Source: Paenibacillus algorifonticola (GTDB taxonomy: Bacteria > Bacillota > Bacilli > Paenibacillales > Paenibacillaceae). Taken from it: a stretch of 64,000 bases of DNA. The notes under the pieces are model-generated. The model ran no database searches. It was not told where the DNA came from and was given only the letters and a program-made list of their open reading frames with translations. The stretch is taken from positions 141,338 to 205,337 of the forward strand of contig NZ_KQ040779.1 of the NCBI RefSeq assembly GCF_000971975.1. Reading direction: 5' to 3'. This document shows positions 28,873 through 37,392 of the stretch, piece after piece (position 1 is the first letter of the stretch; every line of letters begins with the position of its first letter). The translations under genes were made by a program, and so were the position numbers.

Positions 28873-29048
28873 CAAAACATGCTGAATAATAAAACGTGCC
28901 GAATAAGAGCAGCAGCTACGATATTTAACTTCAGACTCCCTATCTTTATCGGCAAGTAGAGCCCTGATAATGACAAAGATGACATCAACATTACAATTCG
29001 TAGCATATTTTTGTAAAACCAACTATTTTGCTACAATAAGCAGCGCGA

Positions 29049-29444
29049 TTAGGCAAGCCGTTCGACAATGGCTACGGCAGATGCCAGCTCCCGGTCATGC
29101 GTAATCGTAATATGAACACGTACCGAGGCAGCGGATAACTCAAGCCTCTGCCATGCCGCTTCTGACAATACACATTCCGGCTTACCAGTTTCCGAACGCA
29201 AAATGTTAATATCGCCAAATCCAATAATGCCTCCGATACCACAGCCAAACGCCTTGACCACCGCTTCCTTAGCAGCAAAGCGGCCCGACGCAAATTGAAC
29301 TTTGCGTTGCCCTTCATAGCACTCCGCCAGCTTAAGCTCCTGCTCTGTCAAAATCCGCTGCAAAAATCTTCCCGCCGAACGGCCGGCAAGTATCGCCTGC
29401 ATTCTACTCATATCCGTTATATCATGACCAATTCCTACTATCAT
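29049..29444 (-). CDS. acpS: Holo-[acyl-carrier-protein] synthase
   Basis: 131 residues from ATG 29444. It has the two conserved AcpS blocks: GIGHDITDMSRM (metal-binding Asp) and FAAKEAVVKAFGCGIG (metal-binding Glu). It transfers 4'-phosphopantetheine from CoA to acyl carrier protein. Length is normal. The longer frame begins at a TTG (29462) with no better RBS. Confidence 0.94.
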   Translation of the reverse strand: MIVGIGHDITDMSRMQAILAGRSAGRFLQRILTEQELKLAECYEGQRKVQFASGRFAAKEAVVKAFGCGIGGIIGFGDINILRSETGKPECVLSEAAWQRLELSAASVRVHITITHDRELASAVAIVERLA

Positions 29445-29510
29445 TGCCTCGCCTGCCTTCAATGATTACTCTGTATGTGCTCTTCTTGTCTCCTGTCTTC
29501 CCTTCGAAAG

Positions 29511-30084
29511 CTACCAAGGCCGCTGTGAGCCATCTGGATTCAAAAGCACCAGCTTTGGGCAAACTCCCGACTTCACTTCGGCAAGCTGGCGTTCCATGAT
29601 CGCTATAAGCGCAATCGCTGAACTATCCGGCGTAAAGTCCCCTTCCGCATCAAGCTTGCCCTGCATATAAGTCTGAACACGACCGGGATGAAGCACGAGC
29701 ACATGGCCCCCGCCTTCTTTAATACGGTTGTGTATGAGTTTGGATTGCATATTTAATGCCGCCTTCGACATGCAGTAGCCAAACCAGCTCGTACGAGAGC
29801 TGTCTTCGATACTGCCCGCTTCAGAGGAAATATTAACAATAAACAATATTCAGCCGATCGGTATGTATAGCTACTAAACGCGCAGCTTCCTTAACAGAAG
29901 CATCCTCCGCGACGTTTAATTCAATGATATGAAGCCGCTCGTCGAACTGCTGCTTCAGCTCCGGCAAGCCTTGCCAATCCGAAGCATAACGCCCGGCAAA
30001 TACAGTGAATCCCTTCAAAAGCAGCTGCCTGACAAAGCCCAGGCCCAAACCGCGATCTGCTCCGGTCACTAATGCATATCCCAT
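29511..30084 (-). pseudogene. SDR-family oxidoreductase, internally deleted and frameshifted
   Basis: The N-terminal part (ATG 30084, GGGGGA 7 bases upstream) reads a normal SDR Rossmann start, VTGADRGLGLG, to TDRLNI, then stops. From about 29846 another frame resumes at FIVNISSEAGS and continues with the catalytic pair FGYCMSKAAL and VLHPGRVQT to 29511. About 50 residues that should separate these blocks (including the NNAG motif) are missing. The junction lies in an ATTGTT/TATTGTT repeat, which suggests a deletion by short-repeat slippage. A one-base sequencing error cannot restore it, because the middle is absent. Confidence 0.85.
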
Positions 30085-30123
30085 ACTCTGTTCCCCCATA
30101 CGACATATTTGCTCCATAATAAC

Positions 30124-30158
30124 AGAAGCTTGCCCGCTTTTGCAGCGGACAAGCTTCT
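30124..30158 (-). terminator. Hairpin after nadE
   Basis: AGAAGCTTG (30124-30132) pairs with CAAGCTTCT (30150-30158), with inner CCGCT/AGCGG. The T tail is weak on the minus strand. Confidence 0.7.
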
Positions 30159-30173
30159 AAAATACGTCTTTAA

Positions 30174-30983
30174 TTAAATGCCAGGAATAGGCGCGCGCTT
30201 ATGCTCGGTTTTCAGGTATTGCTTCTCCAGCTTTTCCTTTGCCTCAGCGCCAATCTCCTTGCCTTCCAAATAATCGCTGTTGTCATCGTAACTAATGCCA
30301 AGCTCAGCCTCATCGGTCTGCCCTTCCCATAAACCAGCGGATGGCGCTTTATCCAGAATGCTCTTCGGCACGCCAAGGTGCGAGGCAAGTTGACGCACCT
30401 GGCGTTTGTTCAATGAGCTGAGCGGCGTAATATCAACGGCTCCGTCGCCCCATTTTGTATAAAAGCCTGTAATCGCTTCGGATGCATGATCCGTACCAAC
30501 AACGAGCAGATTGAGGTCAAAGGCGAGAGCATATTGGACAACCATGCGCGTTCTAGCCTTCACATTGCCCTTGCCGCCACGGCTAATATGACGGTGGATG
30601 CCAATATTTTTCAAACCGTGCTCCGTCTCAATGGCGATTTCGTCTACCGCTTCGCCAATGTTCGTTTCCACGGTCTTTGTAATACCGAACGCTTCAGACA
30701 CCGCGTAGCTATCGGAAATATCCGACTGCTCGCTGTAAGGCTGGTAAACGCCAAGCGTCATATAGTCGCGGCCCGTTTCAGCTGTCAGCTCATCGGTTGC
30801 TTTTTTGCAAAGACCCGCTGCTACTGCGCTGTCGATGCCGCCACTTATGGCGATCAATAAGCCAGTCGTATGGGAGTCCAATACATATTTTTTGAGAAAA
30901 TCAACGCGGGTGCGGATTTCCTGATCTACATCAATGACCGGCTTAACGCCAAGCCTTTTAATAATATCTGCTTGTAAGCTCAT
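30174..30983 (-). CDS. nadE: NH3-dependent NAD+ synthetase
   Basis: 269 residues. PP-loop ATP pyrophosphatase motif ISGGIDSAVAAGL (about 44-56), and the NadE motifs GTDHASEAITGFYTKWGDG and LNKRQVRQLASHLGVP. There is no glutaminase domain, so it uses ammonia. It adenylates and amidates deamido-NAD+ in the last step of NAD synthesis. The RBS AGGAGG precedes ATG 30983, 14 bases after the bacilliredoxin stop, so the two form an operon. Confidence 0.95.
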   Translation of the reverse strand: MSLQADIIKRLGVKPVIDVDQEIRTRVDFLKKYVLDSHTTGLLIAISGGIDSAVAAGLCKKATDELTAETGRDYMTLGVYQPYSEQSDISDSYAVSEAFGITKTVETNIGEAVDEIAIETEHGLKNIGIHRHISRGGKGNVKARTRMVVQYALAFDLNLLVVGTDHASEAITGFYTKWGDGAVDITPLSSLNKRQVRQLASHLGVPKSILDKAPSAGLWEGQTDEAELGISYDDNSDYLEGKEIGAEAKEKLEKQYLKTEHKRAPIPGI

Positions 30984-30997
30984 AGTTCCTCCTGCCC

Positions 30998-31432
30998 TTA
31001 GCGGCAGAACCGATCGAACGCATCAGCCAGATCGGCTGCAATATCCGACGCGGAACGGTTCTCGATTTGGTGACGCTCGATGAAATGAACAAGCTCTCCG
31101 TCCTTCATTAGCGCGATGGATGGGGAAGAAGGCGGATACGGAGCAAAATACTCGCGTGCTTTAGCCGTTGCTTCTTTATCCTGCCCAGCAAATACGGTAA
31201 ACAAATGATCCGGTGTAATATCGTGCTGCAGTGCTTCCGCAACGCCTGGACGGCACTGGCCAGCTGCACATCCGCATACGGAGTTAACAACTACAAGCGC
31301 TGTACCTTTCGATTCAGGAAGATTTTGTTCCACATCCTCAGGTGTGCGAAGCTCTTGAATGCCAAGACGCGTCAAATCATCACGCATCGGTTGAACCATA
31401 TCCAACATGTATCTCTCAAATGACATGGACAC
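30998..31432 (-). CDS. BrxA/BrxB-family bacilliredoxin
   Basis: 144 residues. Thioredoxin-like fold of the DUF1094/YphP-YqiW family with the active-site CGC in VVNSVCGCAAGQCRPG (about 51-66). It removes bacillithiol from S-bacillithiolated proteins after oxidative stress. Start GTG 31432 (AAGGAG 9 bases upstream) or ATG 31426. It is cotranscribed with nadE. Confidence 0.92.
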   Translation of the reverse strand: MSMSFERYMLDMVQPMRDDLTRLGIQELRTPEDVEQNLPESKGTALVVVNSVCGCAAGQCRPGVAEALQHDITPDHLFTVFAGQDKEATAKAREYFAPYPPSSPSIALMKDGELVHFIERHQIENRSASDIAADLADAFDRFCR

Positions 31433-31471
31433 TGAAATACACTCCTTTTTGATAACCTAAATTTAGTTACT

Positions 31472-31501
31472 ATTATAACGCTGGGTAGGAAAATAAAGCA
31501 A
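31472..31501 (-). promoter_or_regulatory. SigA-type promoter of the bacilliredoxin-nadE operon
   Basis: On the minus strand TTGCTT (31501-31496), 18 bases, TATAAT (31477-31472), about 40 bases upstream of the bacilliredoxin start. Confidence 0.6.
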
Positions 31502-31589
31502 CAGCCGTCCATGTCGCAGCTGCTGCTCTATGATTCCGCGCTCCTCCTGCTCGCAAGCTGCAAGCAGATAGCGTTCACCGCTTGCCTCA

Positions 31590-31733
31590 TTAGACAGACG
31601 GACGATTTGGGCCGTCCAGCTTCTTGTCGAAACCAGCTTCGGTTGGGGAAGTCCCTTTGCGCTTTTTGGCATTTTCAGCATTTTGCTGCTCCTGCTGCAG
31701 GGATTGTTCAGACTTCGCATGATTGCGCTCCAT
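31590..31733 (-). CDS. Small hydrophilic protein, 47 residues
   Basis: Supported mainly by an ideal AAGGAGG site 7 bases before ATG 31733. The product is charged and glutamine-rich (EQSLQQEQQNAENAKKRKG) with no hydrophobic core, ending in KKLDGPNRPSV. The composition resembles small spore-associated proteins, but I do not recognise a family. A frame shifted by one base remains open on the minus strand to 31463, probably by chance. Confidence 0.6.
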   Translation of the reverse strand: MERNHAKSEQSLQQEQQNAENAKKRKGTSPTEAGFDKKLDGPNRPSV

Positions 31734-31807
31734 GTATTCTCCTCCTTCATCCGTCTTATGATGACTGACAGGCAAAGGTAGTATGTGCAGGTTTAGTTTC
31801 CATTATG

Positions 31808-33493
31808 TTATTGAAGCGCAGACAAAACATCCGTTTCTCCCAGCATAAAGGTTAAAATGAAAGTCGTCCCTACCCCTTCCTCCGACTCCACCTCCAGCTT
31901 GCCATTATGCCTTTCGGCAATGCTGAGGCAAAGCGGCAGCCCTAGTCCGGTCCCTTTAGACTTTGTCGTATAAAAAGGCTTAAACAGCTGGCTCATCTGC
32001 TCAGCAGGAATACCTATGCCATTATCACGAATGCGCAGCACCACTTTATTTTCCAGAGGAAGATAGCAAGTAAATATATGTAGAATGCCCTTCTCCCCCA
32101 TCGCCTCCATACCGTTGCGCACAAGATTAATCAGCAGCTGCTTAATTTCCTTGTCAGACATAAGGAAAGAAGGCAAATCTTCAGCAAGCTCCGTTTGCAC
32201 GACCTGTCCTCTAAGATTGGCGTCTGCCTGAAGCAGCGGCAATATTTCCTGTATTATCGTTTGCAAGGAATGATTCTGCATCGCGACGGAACGATTTTGA
32301 GCCAATGATAAAAAGTCGCTAATAATCGTATTCGCCCGGTCCAGCTCCTCCATAACGATCTGGTAATACTGCTGCTCATTTAGTCGGCTGCGCTCCCGCA
32401 TCAGCTGCATAAAGCCCCGGATAACCGCCATCGGATTGCGAATTTCATGCGTAATGCTTGCGGCCATTTGCCCAATCAGACTAAGGCGCTCCATTCGTTC
32501 CAGTTCATCGCGCAGCAGAGTAAGCTCTGTTACATCCTGGACAATCAGGGCGGCTCCCGCAATCGAATGATCCTCCTGCCTTCGGATGGCGAACGCCGTC
32601 TTAAGCAGCGTTTTGCCGTCTTCCGTTTGCGGTCCAGTACTGCTCTTGGCCCCAGCGAGTGCATCCTTAAGCAGCTTGATATAAGAACCGTCCTCTTTTG
32701 CTGTAAAAAAGGTGTCCATATGCTCTTTTCCCGAAAATAAACCTCCGCTTGCCTCAAACTGGCGCTGGAACAGCTCCTTGCCGTTCGCATTCAAATGCGT
32801 GATGACGCCATGCTCATCAGTGAACAAAATCGCCAGCAGCATTTCATCGATGAACTGCTGTTGTTTTTCTACTTCTAGCCGATAGCTGGACGAAACATTT
32901 TTGAGCTCCAGCTGCAGTCGTGAATTTTCAACAAAGCTTTCTACAATAAAAATAGATAACCAAATGGCAATGAGCGAGCCAAGCAATAGTAAAATAAATA
33001 CCGCCATAAGCTCAGCCGACCAGTGAAAGCCCTCATTCATCATAAACACGAGAAACATTAAAGATATGTAAACGGAGATCGGCGTTATTAATTTAACGCC
33101 TAAGAGCCGCTTTCGATGGAAGGGCGTTTTGCTGAACCGCTTGGCACAGAGCAATATAATGGGTACATGAACAAGCATAAAAAAGACAAAAACTATTTTC
33201 TCCGCCTCAGTGTCAAGCGCTGGTACTCTGAGAACAATATAAAGCAGATCAAGAATGAGGGAGCCATAAACCCCTCCGTATAAAGAGCCCAAAATAAACG
33301 GAACGAAGCGGAAATTCAACTCATATCCATTAAAATCCGTCGAAACCGACATACAAGCGACCATTGCCACCGCGCTTGCAGCCGTTATAAGCATTCGAAT
33401 ATGTTTTTCCTTGCGCTGCTTATAATGCCAGAGCTGAAAGGAAAATACAGGAATAAGTGAAATTACGAATTGTAGCAGCAATTCTTTCAACAC
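31808..33493 (-). CDS. Membrane sensor histidine kinase (KinB-like, 5TMR-LYT + PAS)
   Basis: 561 residues from GTG 33493. The N-terminal ~185 residues form five to six transmembrane helices of the 5TMR-LYT type, then a short coiled coil, a PAS domain (about 215-325), and a HisKA domain with the phospho-acceptor in ITHEIRNPMAVIRGFMQLM (about 355). A HATPase domain follows with N (NLVRNGMEA), G1 (DNGIGIP) and G2 (GTGLGLPLC) boxes. The H-box wording is that of Bacillus sporulation kinases feeding Spo0F. No response regulator is adjacent. It lies 35 bases after the alpha/beta hydrolase gene and is probably cotranscribed with it. Confidence 0.92.
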   Translation of the reverse strand: MLKELLLQFVISLIPVFSFQLWHYKQRKEKHIRMLITAASAVAMVACMSVSTDFNGYELNFRFVPFILGSLYGGVYGSLILDLLYIVLRVPALDTEAEKIVFVFFMLVHVPIILLCAKRFSKTPFHRKRLLGVKLITPISVYISLMFLVFMMNEGFHWSAELMAVFILLLLGSLIAIWLSIFIVESFVENSRLQLELKNVSSSYRLEVEKQQQFIDEMLLAILFTDEHGVITHLNANGKELFQRQFEASGGLFSGKEHMDTFFTAKEDGSYIKLLKDALAGAKSSTGPQTEDGKTLLKTAFAIRRQEDHSIAGAALIVQDVTELTLLRDELERMERLSLIGQMAASITHEIRNPMAVIRGFMQLMRERSRLNEQQYYQIVMEELDRANTIISDFLSLAQNRSVAMQNHSLQTIIQEILPLLQADANLRGQVVQTELAEDLPSFLMSDKEIKQLLINLVRNGMEAMGEKGILHIFTCYLPLENKVVLRIRDNGIGIPAEQMSQLFKPFYTTKSKGTGLGLPLCLSIAERHNGKLEVESEEGVGTTFILTFMLGETDVLSALQ

Positions 33494-33528
33494 GAACGAC
33501 AGGTCTCCCCCCCTAATCGCTTACTAGA

Positions 33529-34389
33529 TTAAATTGCGTGATCCTTATTTTCATCTGTATGCATATTCAGCCAGTTCGTCACCACTTCAATAAAACGCTG
33601 TGCTTCTAGATCATTATGCAGCTCATGATAGCCTTCAGGCCAAGAAACAAAAGTACATGCCTCGCCTAGCTGCTGCGCCACCTGCTCGCTTGCTTTATAA
33701 GAGGTGATTTTGTCAGCTGTACCGTGAATGAGCAGCAGCGGCACTTTCAACTGCCCGCAATTGGCGATTGCCCATTCTCCTGAATCATGGAGATTCAGAA
33801 AGGTTTTAACCGTAATGCGGGAATGGCATAACGGGTCTCCTTCAATATGGGCGGCCTCCTCATAGCCTCTGCGATACAGCTCCCCACCCTTCAATCCTGT
33901 CGATTGCGGCAGCCCCGGCCAAATGGCGGCCAGCCGCTTCCCAAGCCAAACCTTGGCACGGGGTGGTGTAAAGGCAAGCTTTAGCCACGGACTGGACAGC
34001 ACGAGCGCCTTCACTGCAGGCTGGAGCCGCAGTGCACAATTTATTGCGATATTGCCGCCCATGCTGTGTCCATAAAGAAAGATTGGCAGTCCTGGGTGGC
34101 GCTCCGCTGCCTGCTCCACCAGCAAGGCGGCGTGGGCTGCCGCATCATCTACAGAAGGCAAATGCCCTCTTGGGCCGGATGAACGACCATGGCCCTGCTG
34201 ATCAATAGCGATTACAACATATTGAGCAGCAACTAGCCTGGCAGCATATGCGCTATAACGTTCACCATGCTCGCCCATACCATGTATTAGACATAAAACG
34301 CCTTTTGGACGGTCCTTATCAGGCTTCCACTCCCTTACGTATAGTTCGGTATCCCCATAACCCTGAAACGTCCATTCCATACGAATCAT
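33529..34389 (-). CDS. Alpha/beta hydrolase (monoacylglycerol-lipase-like)
   Basis: 286 residues from ATG 34389 (GGAGG 8 bases upstream). Oxyanion motif LIHGMGEHGERY (about 30-41), nucleophile elbow YGHSMGGN (about 105), acid in LIHGTADKIT and histidine in GYHELHND complete a serine hydrolase triad. Wording is that of the serine aminopeptidase S33/lysophospholipase group (YtpA-like). There is no signal peptide, so it acts in the cytosol or at the inner membrane face. It is upstream of the sensor kinase. Confidence 0.9.
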   Translation of the reverse strand: MIRMEWTFQGYGDTELYVREWKPDKDRPKGVLCLIHGMGEHGERYSAYAARLVAAQYVVIAIDQQGHGRSSGPRGHLPSVDDAAAHAALLVEQAAERHPGLPIFLYGHSMGGNIAINCALRLQPAVKALVLSSPWLKLAFTPPRAKVWLGKRLAAIWPGLPQSTGLKGGELYRRGYEEAAHIEGDPLCHSRITVKTFLNLHDSGEWAIANCGQLKVPLLLIHGTADKITSYKASEQVAQQLGEACTFVSWPEGYHELHNDLEAQRFIEVVTNWLNMHTDENKDHAI

Positions 34390-34492
34390 CCTAGGCACCT
34401 CCAGCTGATGAATTATGTTCTATTATAACTCAATATTTTGTCGAAAGAATGGTACAATAAACAAGATTGTAGAAAGAAAGGCTGAGTGAATC

Positions 34493-35872
34493 ATGTACGA
34501 TATTATAATTGTTGGCGGAGGCCCATCCGGCCTAATGGCAGCGGTAGCTGCAAGCGCGCACGGAGCCTCTGTTCTTCTCGTTGACAAAGGAGACAAGCTG
34601 GGGCGCAAGCTCGGCATTTCCGGAGGCGGACGCTGTAACGTAACGAACGCAAAAGATATGGATCAGCTCATACAACATATACCCGGAAACGGGAAGTTTT
34701 TATTCAGTGCACTGAATGCGTTTGGCAATCGCGATATTATCGCCTTTTTCGAAGGGATGGGCATTGCCTTGAAGGAGGAAGACCGAGGGCGGATGTTTCC
34801 GGTATCTGACAAGGCCAAAACCGTCGTCGATGCGCTCATTCGCAAAGTTCGGGAGCAAGGGGTCGACATTCGGACGAATACACCCGTGCGTGAGGTCCTT
34901 TACGCAAACGGTGCGGTAAAAGGGCTGTTGCTGCAAAATGGTGAAAAGCTCGCGGCGAAAGCCGTCATCGTCGCTACTGGCGGCAAATCCGTCCCCCATA
35001 CCGGCTCGACAGGAGACGGCTATCCTTGGGCGGTCAGCGGCGGGCATACGATTACCGAGCTGTATCCGACAGAAGTACCTCTGACATCTTTCGAGCCTTG
35101 GATACGCAGCAAAACACTACAAGGCATTTCACTCCGCGAGGTGGAGCTTACGGTGTGGAATGCGAAAGGCAAAAAACTGATCACTCATGAGGGCGACATG
35201 ATCTTCACCCACTTCGGCTTATCCGGCCCAACCGCCCTTAGATGCAGCCAATTCGTCGTCAAAGCGCTCAAGCAGGCGGCAAGCAAAGAGCAGCATGCTT
35301 CTGGTACAGTTGAAGCCTTCAGTGGAGCAGATAGCAGTATAGGTGAAGCAGGCGCTTTAGACGCGATATCTCAATCAGGAAGCGGAGCACGGGAGGCTGC
35401 AACCGTGCTCGTCACAATCGACCTGCTGCCAGGGCGCTCCGAAGCCGAGGTTTATCAGGAAATGATGCAAATGGCGAAGCAGGAGTCGAAAAAAGCGATT
35501 AAAAATGTGCTTCGCGGCTACTTGCAGGAGCGGCTGCTGGATTTCCTGCTTCAGCAAAATGGCATCAGCGGCGATATTACGTATGACAACCTTCCTAAAG
35601 GTCCATTTCTTGCGCTCGCCAAGCATATTAAAGCTTTCCCTGTAAAAGTGAACGGCACGCTGTCCATTGAGGAAGCTTTCGTCACAGGCGGCGGGGTCCA
35701 TCTTAAGGAAATCGATCCGAAGACGATGGGCTCCAAGCAAAGCGCAGGCCTTTATTTTTGCGGCGAGGTTCTCGATATTCACGGTTACACTGGCGGTTAC
35801 AACATTACTGCGGCCTTCTCAACAGGCTATAACGCAGGTAAAAGCGCGGCACTGGCTGTCTCTGACAGCTAA
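34493..35872 (+). CDS. FAD-dependent HI0933/YhiN-like flavoprotein
   Basis: 459 residues. Dinucleotide-binding start [14 protein letters not shown], the family signature [18 protein letters not shown] (about 42-59), an [17 protein letters not shown] motif in the middle and a C-terminal FAD-contact stretch ([14 protein letters not shown], then [12 protein letters not shown]). The family includes BaiN-type reductases, but the physiological substrate is generally unknown. A low-complexity insert rich in A, S and G occupies about residues 260-300. The ribosome site is weak (AAAGG further than usual from the ATG). Confidence 0.9.
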   Translation: MYDIIIVGGGPSGLMAAVAASAHGASVLLVDKGDKLGRKLGISGGGRCNVTNAKDMDQLIQHIPGNGKFLFSALNAFGNRDIIAFFEGMGIALKEEDRGRMFPVSDKAKTVVDALIRKVREQGVDIRTNTPVREVLYANGAVKGLLLQNGEKLAAKAVIVATGGKSVPHTGSTGDGYPWAVSGGHTITELYPTEVPLTSFEPWIRSKTLQGISLREVELTVWNAKGKKLITHEGDMIFTHFGLSGPTALRCSQFVVKALKQAASKEQHASGTVEAFSGADSSIGEAGALDAISQSGSGAREAATVLVTIDLLPGRSEAEVYQEMMQMAKQESKKAIKNVLRGYLQERLLDFLLQQNGISGDITYDNLPKGPFLALAKHIKAFPVKVNGTLSIEEAFVTGGGVHLKEIDPKTMGSKQSAGLYFCGEVLDIHGYTGGYNITAAFSTGYNAGKSAALAVSDS

Positions 35873-35902
35873 GCCGCGCTTTTCTTTTGCCGGAAATGCT
35901 GG

Positions 35903-36193
35903 CTACAGCTCCTCGTTCCAATCCTCATTCACGATATGCGCAGGAATGGCGATGCTGTCAAGCGAATAGGCAGTATCCGTGTAAGCGTTCGCATCAATGG
36001 CAGATTCCTGAATAAGCCGCCCGCCATGCATCTGCATAATTTCAAGCGCAGAAATGAGATCATTCCCCACCATATGAATATGCAGCTTTCCTCCTTCATG
36101 CAGAACCGGATCATAGCCAAGCTGCTCCAATGTATCAAAGGCAAGCGCAGCGCTGTTAATATCTGCGAAATCAAACAATAATGCCGAATTCAT
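35903..36193 (-). CDS. Conserved small protein of unknown function
   Basis: 96 residues, acidic, with predicted alternating beta/alpha elements (LLFDFADINSAALAFDTLEQL, then GGKLHIHMVGND and LISALEIMQMHGG). The beginning resembles an ACT/ferredoxin-like half, but I cannot assign a family. AAAGGAG precedes the ATG. It stands alone and converges with the flavoprotein gene. Confidence 0.75.
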   Translation of the reverse strand: MNSALLFDFADINSAALAFDTLEQLGYDPVLHEGGKLHIHMVGNDLISALEIMQMHGGRLIQESAIDANAYTDTAYSLDSIAIPAHIVNEDWNEEL

Positions 36194-36269
36194 CGGTTAT
36201 TTCTCCTTTCGGGCGTTGACTCTAACTTTAGTCTGCCCCAATTTGTTAACGAAGTATGACTAAAGGGTG

Positions 36270-36298
36270 TTGTCATTTCGAGTTTTTTTCTGCATAAT
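36270..36298 (+). promoter_or_regulatory. Likely promoter of the PAS-XRE regulator
   Basis: TTGTCA (36270-36275), 17 bases, CATAAT (36293-36298), about 90 bases upstream of the start codon, giving a long leader. Confidence 0.45.
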
Positions 36299-36388
36299 TT
36301 AAAATACGAGATATGTCATATTTAATAACTCTTAATGTAATCAAACTTAACCTTAGATATACCACTGATTGAAGGAGGCATTATTAGC

Positions 36389-37279
36389 ATGCATACGATC
36401 TTTTACCAGCTAGCCGACCCGATGATGATTGTGGAGTATGATTTTAACCGCTGGTATATTCGCGACATTAACAAAGCTTTCACCGGGCTGTCCGGCTATC
36501 GAAAGCATGAGCTTCTAGAGGTCAACCCGGAGGATTTTGTGAAAGATTCGCTGCCTTTCGGACAGCTGATGGCGAAGCTTATTGAGGATGAGCAATTGAC
36601 GTTCGATGCCGAGCTGACGACGCGTTCTACGATGACTGCAACCGTTCGACTGAGCTGCCGTAAATTTCAAATGGAGGAACAAACGTATTATATGCTCGTC
36701 TGCAAGGATGTTTCTGCCGAGCGCTGGGGCGATGAATTCGCTGTCGATCATAAAATTATGATGGCCATCGGCATCTCTGAACAATTCCGCATTTTTTCGC
36801 TGAAGCGTTATTTTGCTCCGCTGGCCCAAGGCTCGGCCAGCTTCTTGAACCGCAGCATTTTTGAATTGGTAGCCGAGGAGCACCGCGCACCGCTGCGCCG
36901 CATTATGGAACGGGCCAAAAGCATCGGCAAAATAGAGCATTTGGAGCTGCATATGCATATCGGGGAAGGCAAGAATACGGCAAAAGCATTGATTAAACCT
37001 TTCTATTCGGGCAATAGGGCGTTTAATAACTATTTGATCATGCTCACTGAGCTGAACGAGCAAGCCCAAGAGGAGGACCCTTCCTACAAGCTCAGAATGC
37101 TGATGCTGAACAAAAATATTTCCGCTACATCGCTTTCCCGCTCTACGCTTATTTCCTTGACGACCATTTCCAAAATCCGCAATGGCAAAATAAAAAAGCC
37201 TCAGCGGCTCACAGCCGAGCTCATCGCCGGAGAGCTGGGAGTAAAGCCGGAAGCGATTTGGAGCAGCTTCAAGCAGTAA
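36389..37279 (+). CDS. PAS-PAS-XRE regulator
   Basis: 296 residues. An N-terminal PAS domain (about 1-115; DINKAFTGLSGYRKHELL), a second divergent PAS-like domain (about 125-225), and a C-terminal helix-turn-helix of XRE/Cro type (about 232-296; NISATSLSRSTLISLTTISKIRNGK and LTAELIAGELGVKPEAIW). There is no kinase or receiver domain, so it would be a one-component sensor. GGAGG is 10 bases before the ATG. Its target is unknown; it lies beside the xyl genes but is separated from them by a terminator. Confidence 0.82.
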   Translation: MHTIFYQLADPMMIVEYDFNRWYIRDINKAFTGLSGYRKHELLEVNPEDFVKDSLPFGQLMAKLIEDEQLTFDAELTTRSTMTATVRLSCRKFQMEEQTYYMLVCKDVSAERWGDEFAVDHKIMMAIGISEQFRIFSLKRYFAPLAQGSASFLNRSIFELVAEEHRAPLRRIMERAKSIGKIEHLELHMHIGEGKNTAKALIKPFYSGNRAFNNYLIMLTELNEQAQEEDPSYKLRMLMLNKNISATSLSRSTLISLTTISKIRNGKIKKPQRLTAELIAGELGVKPEAIWSSFKQ

Positions 37280-37329
37280 TGGAGCGTTGGTTTGGCTCCT
37301 CTCTCTCCGTACCCCTCTCTTCCCATAAA

Positions 37330-37366
37330 AAAAGCCGCTTCTCCTAGACAACAGAAGAAGCGGCAG
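37330..37366 (-). terminator. Terminator of the xylAB operon
   Basis: GCCGCTTCT (37334-37342) pairs with AGAAGCGGC (37356-37364), followed on the minus strand by seven T, about 27 bases past the xylB stop. Confidence 0.9.
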
Positions 37367-37392
37367 CCATATGTGTTCTTGCGATAACCTCG

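Noticed and set aside
31463..31750. 95-codon minus-strand frame overlapping the 47-residue gene
   Set aside because: Its start lacks a good RBS, while AAGGAGG fits the other frame; the bacilliredoxin promoter lies inside its 3' end.
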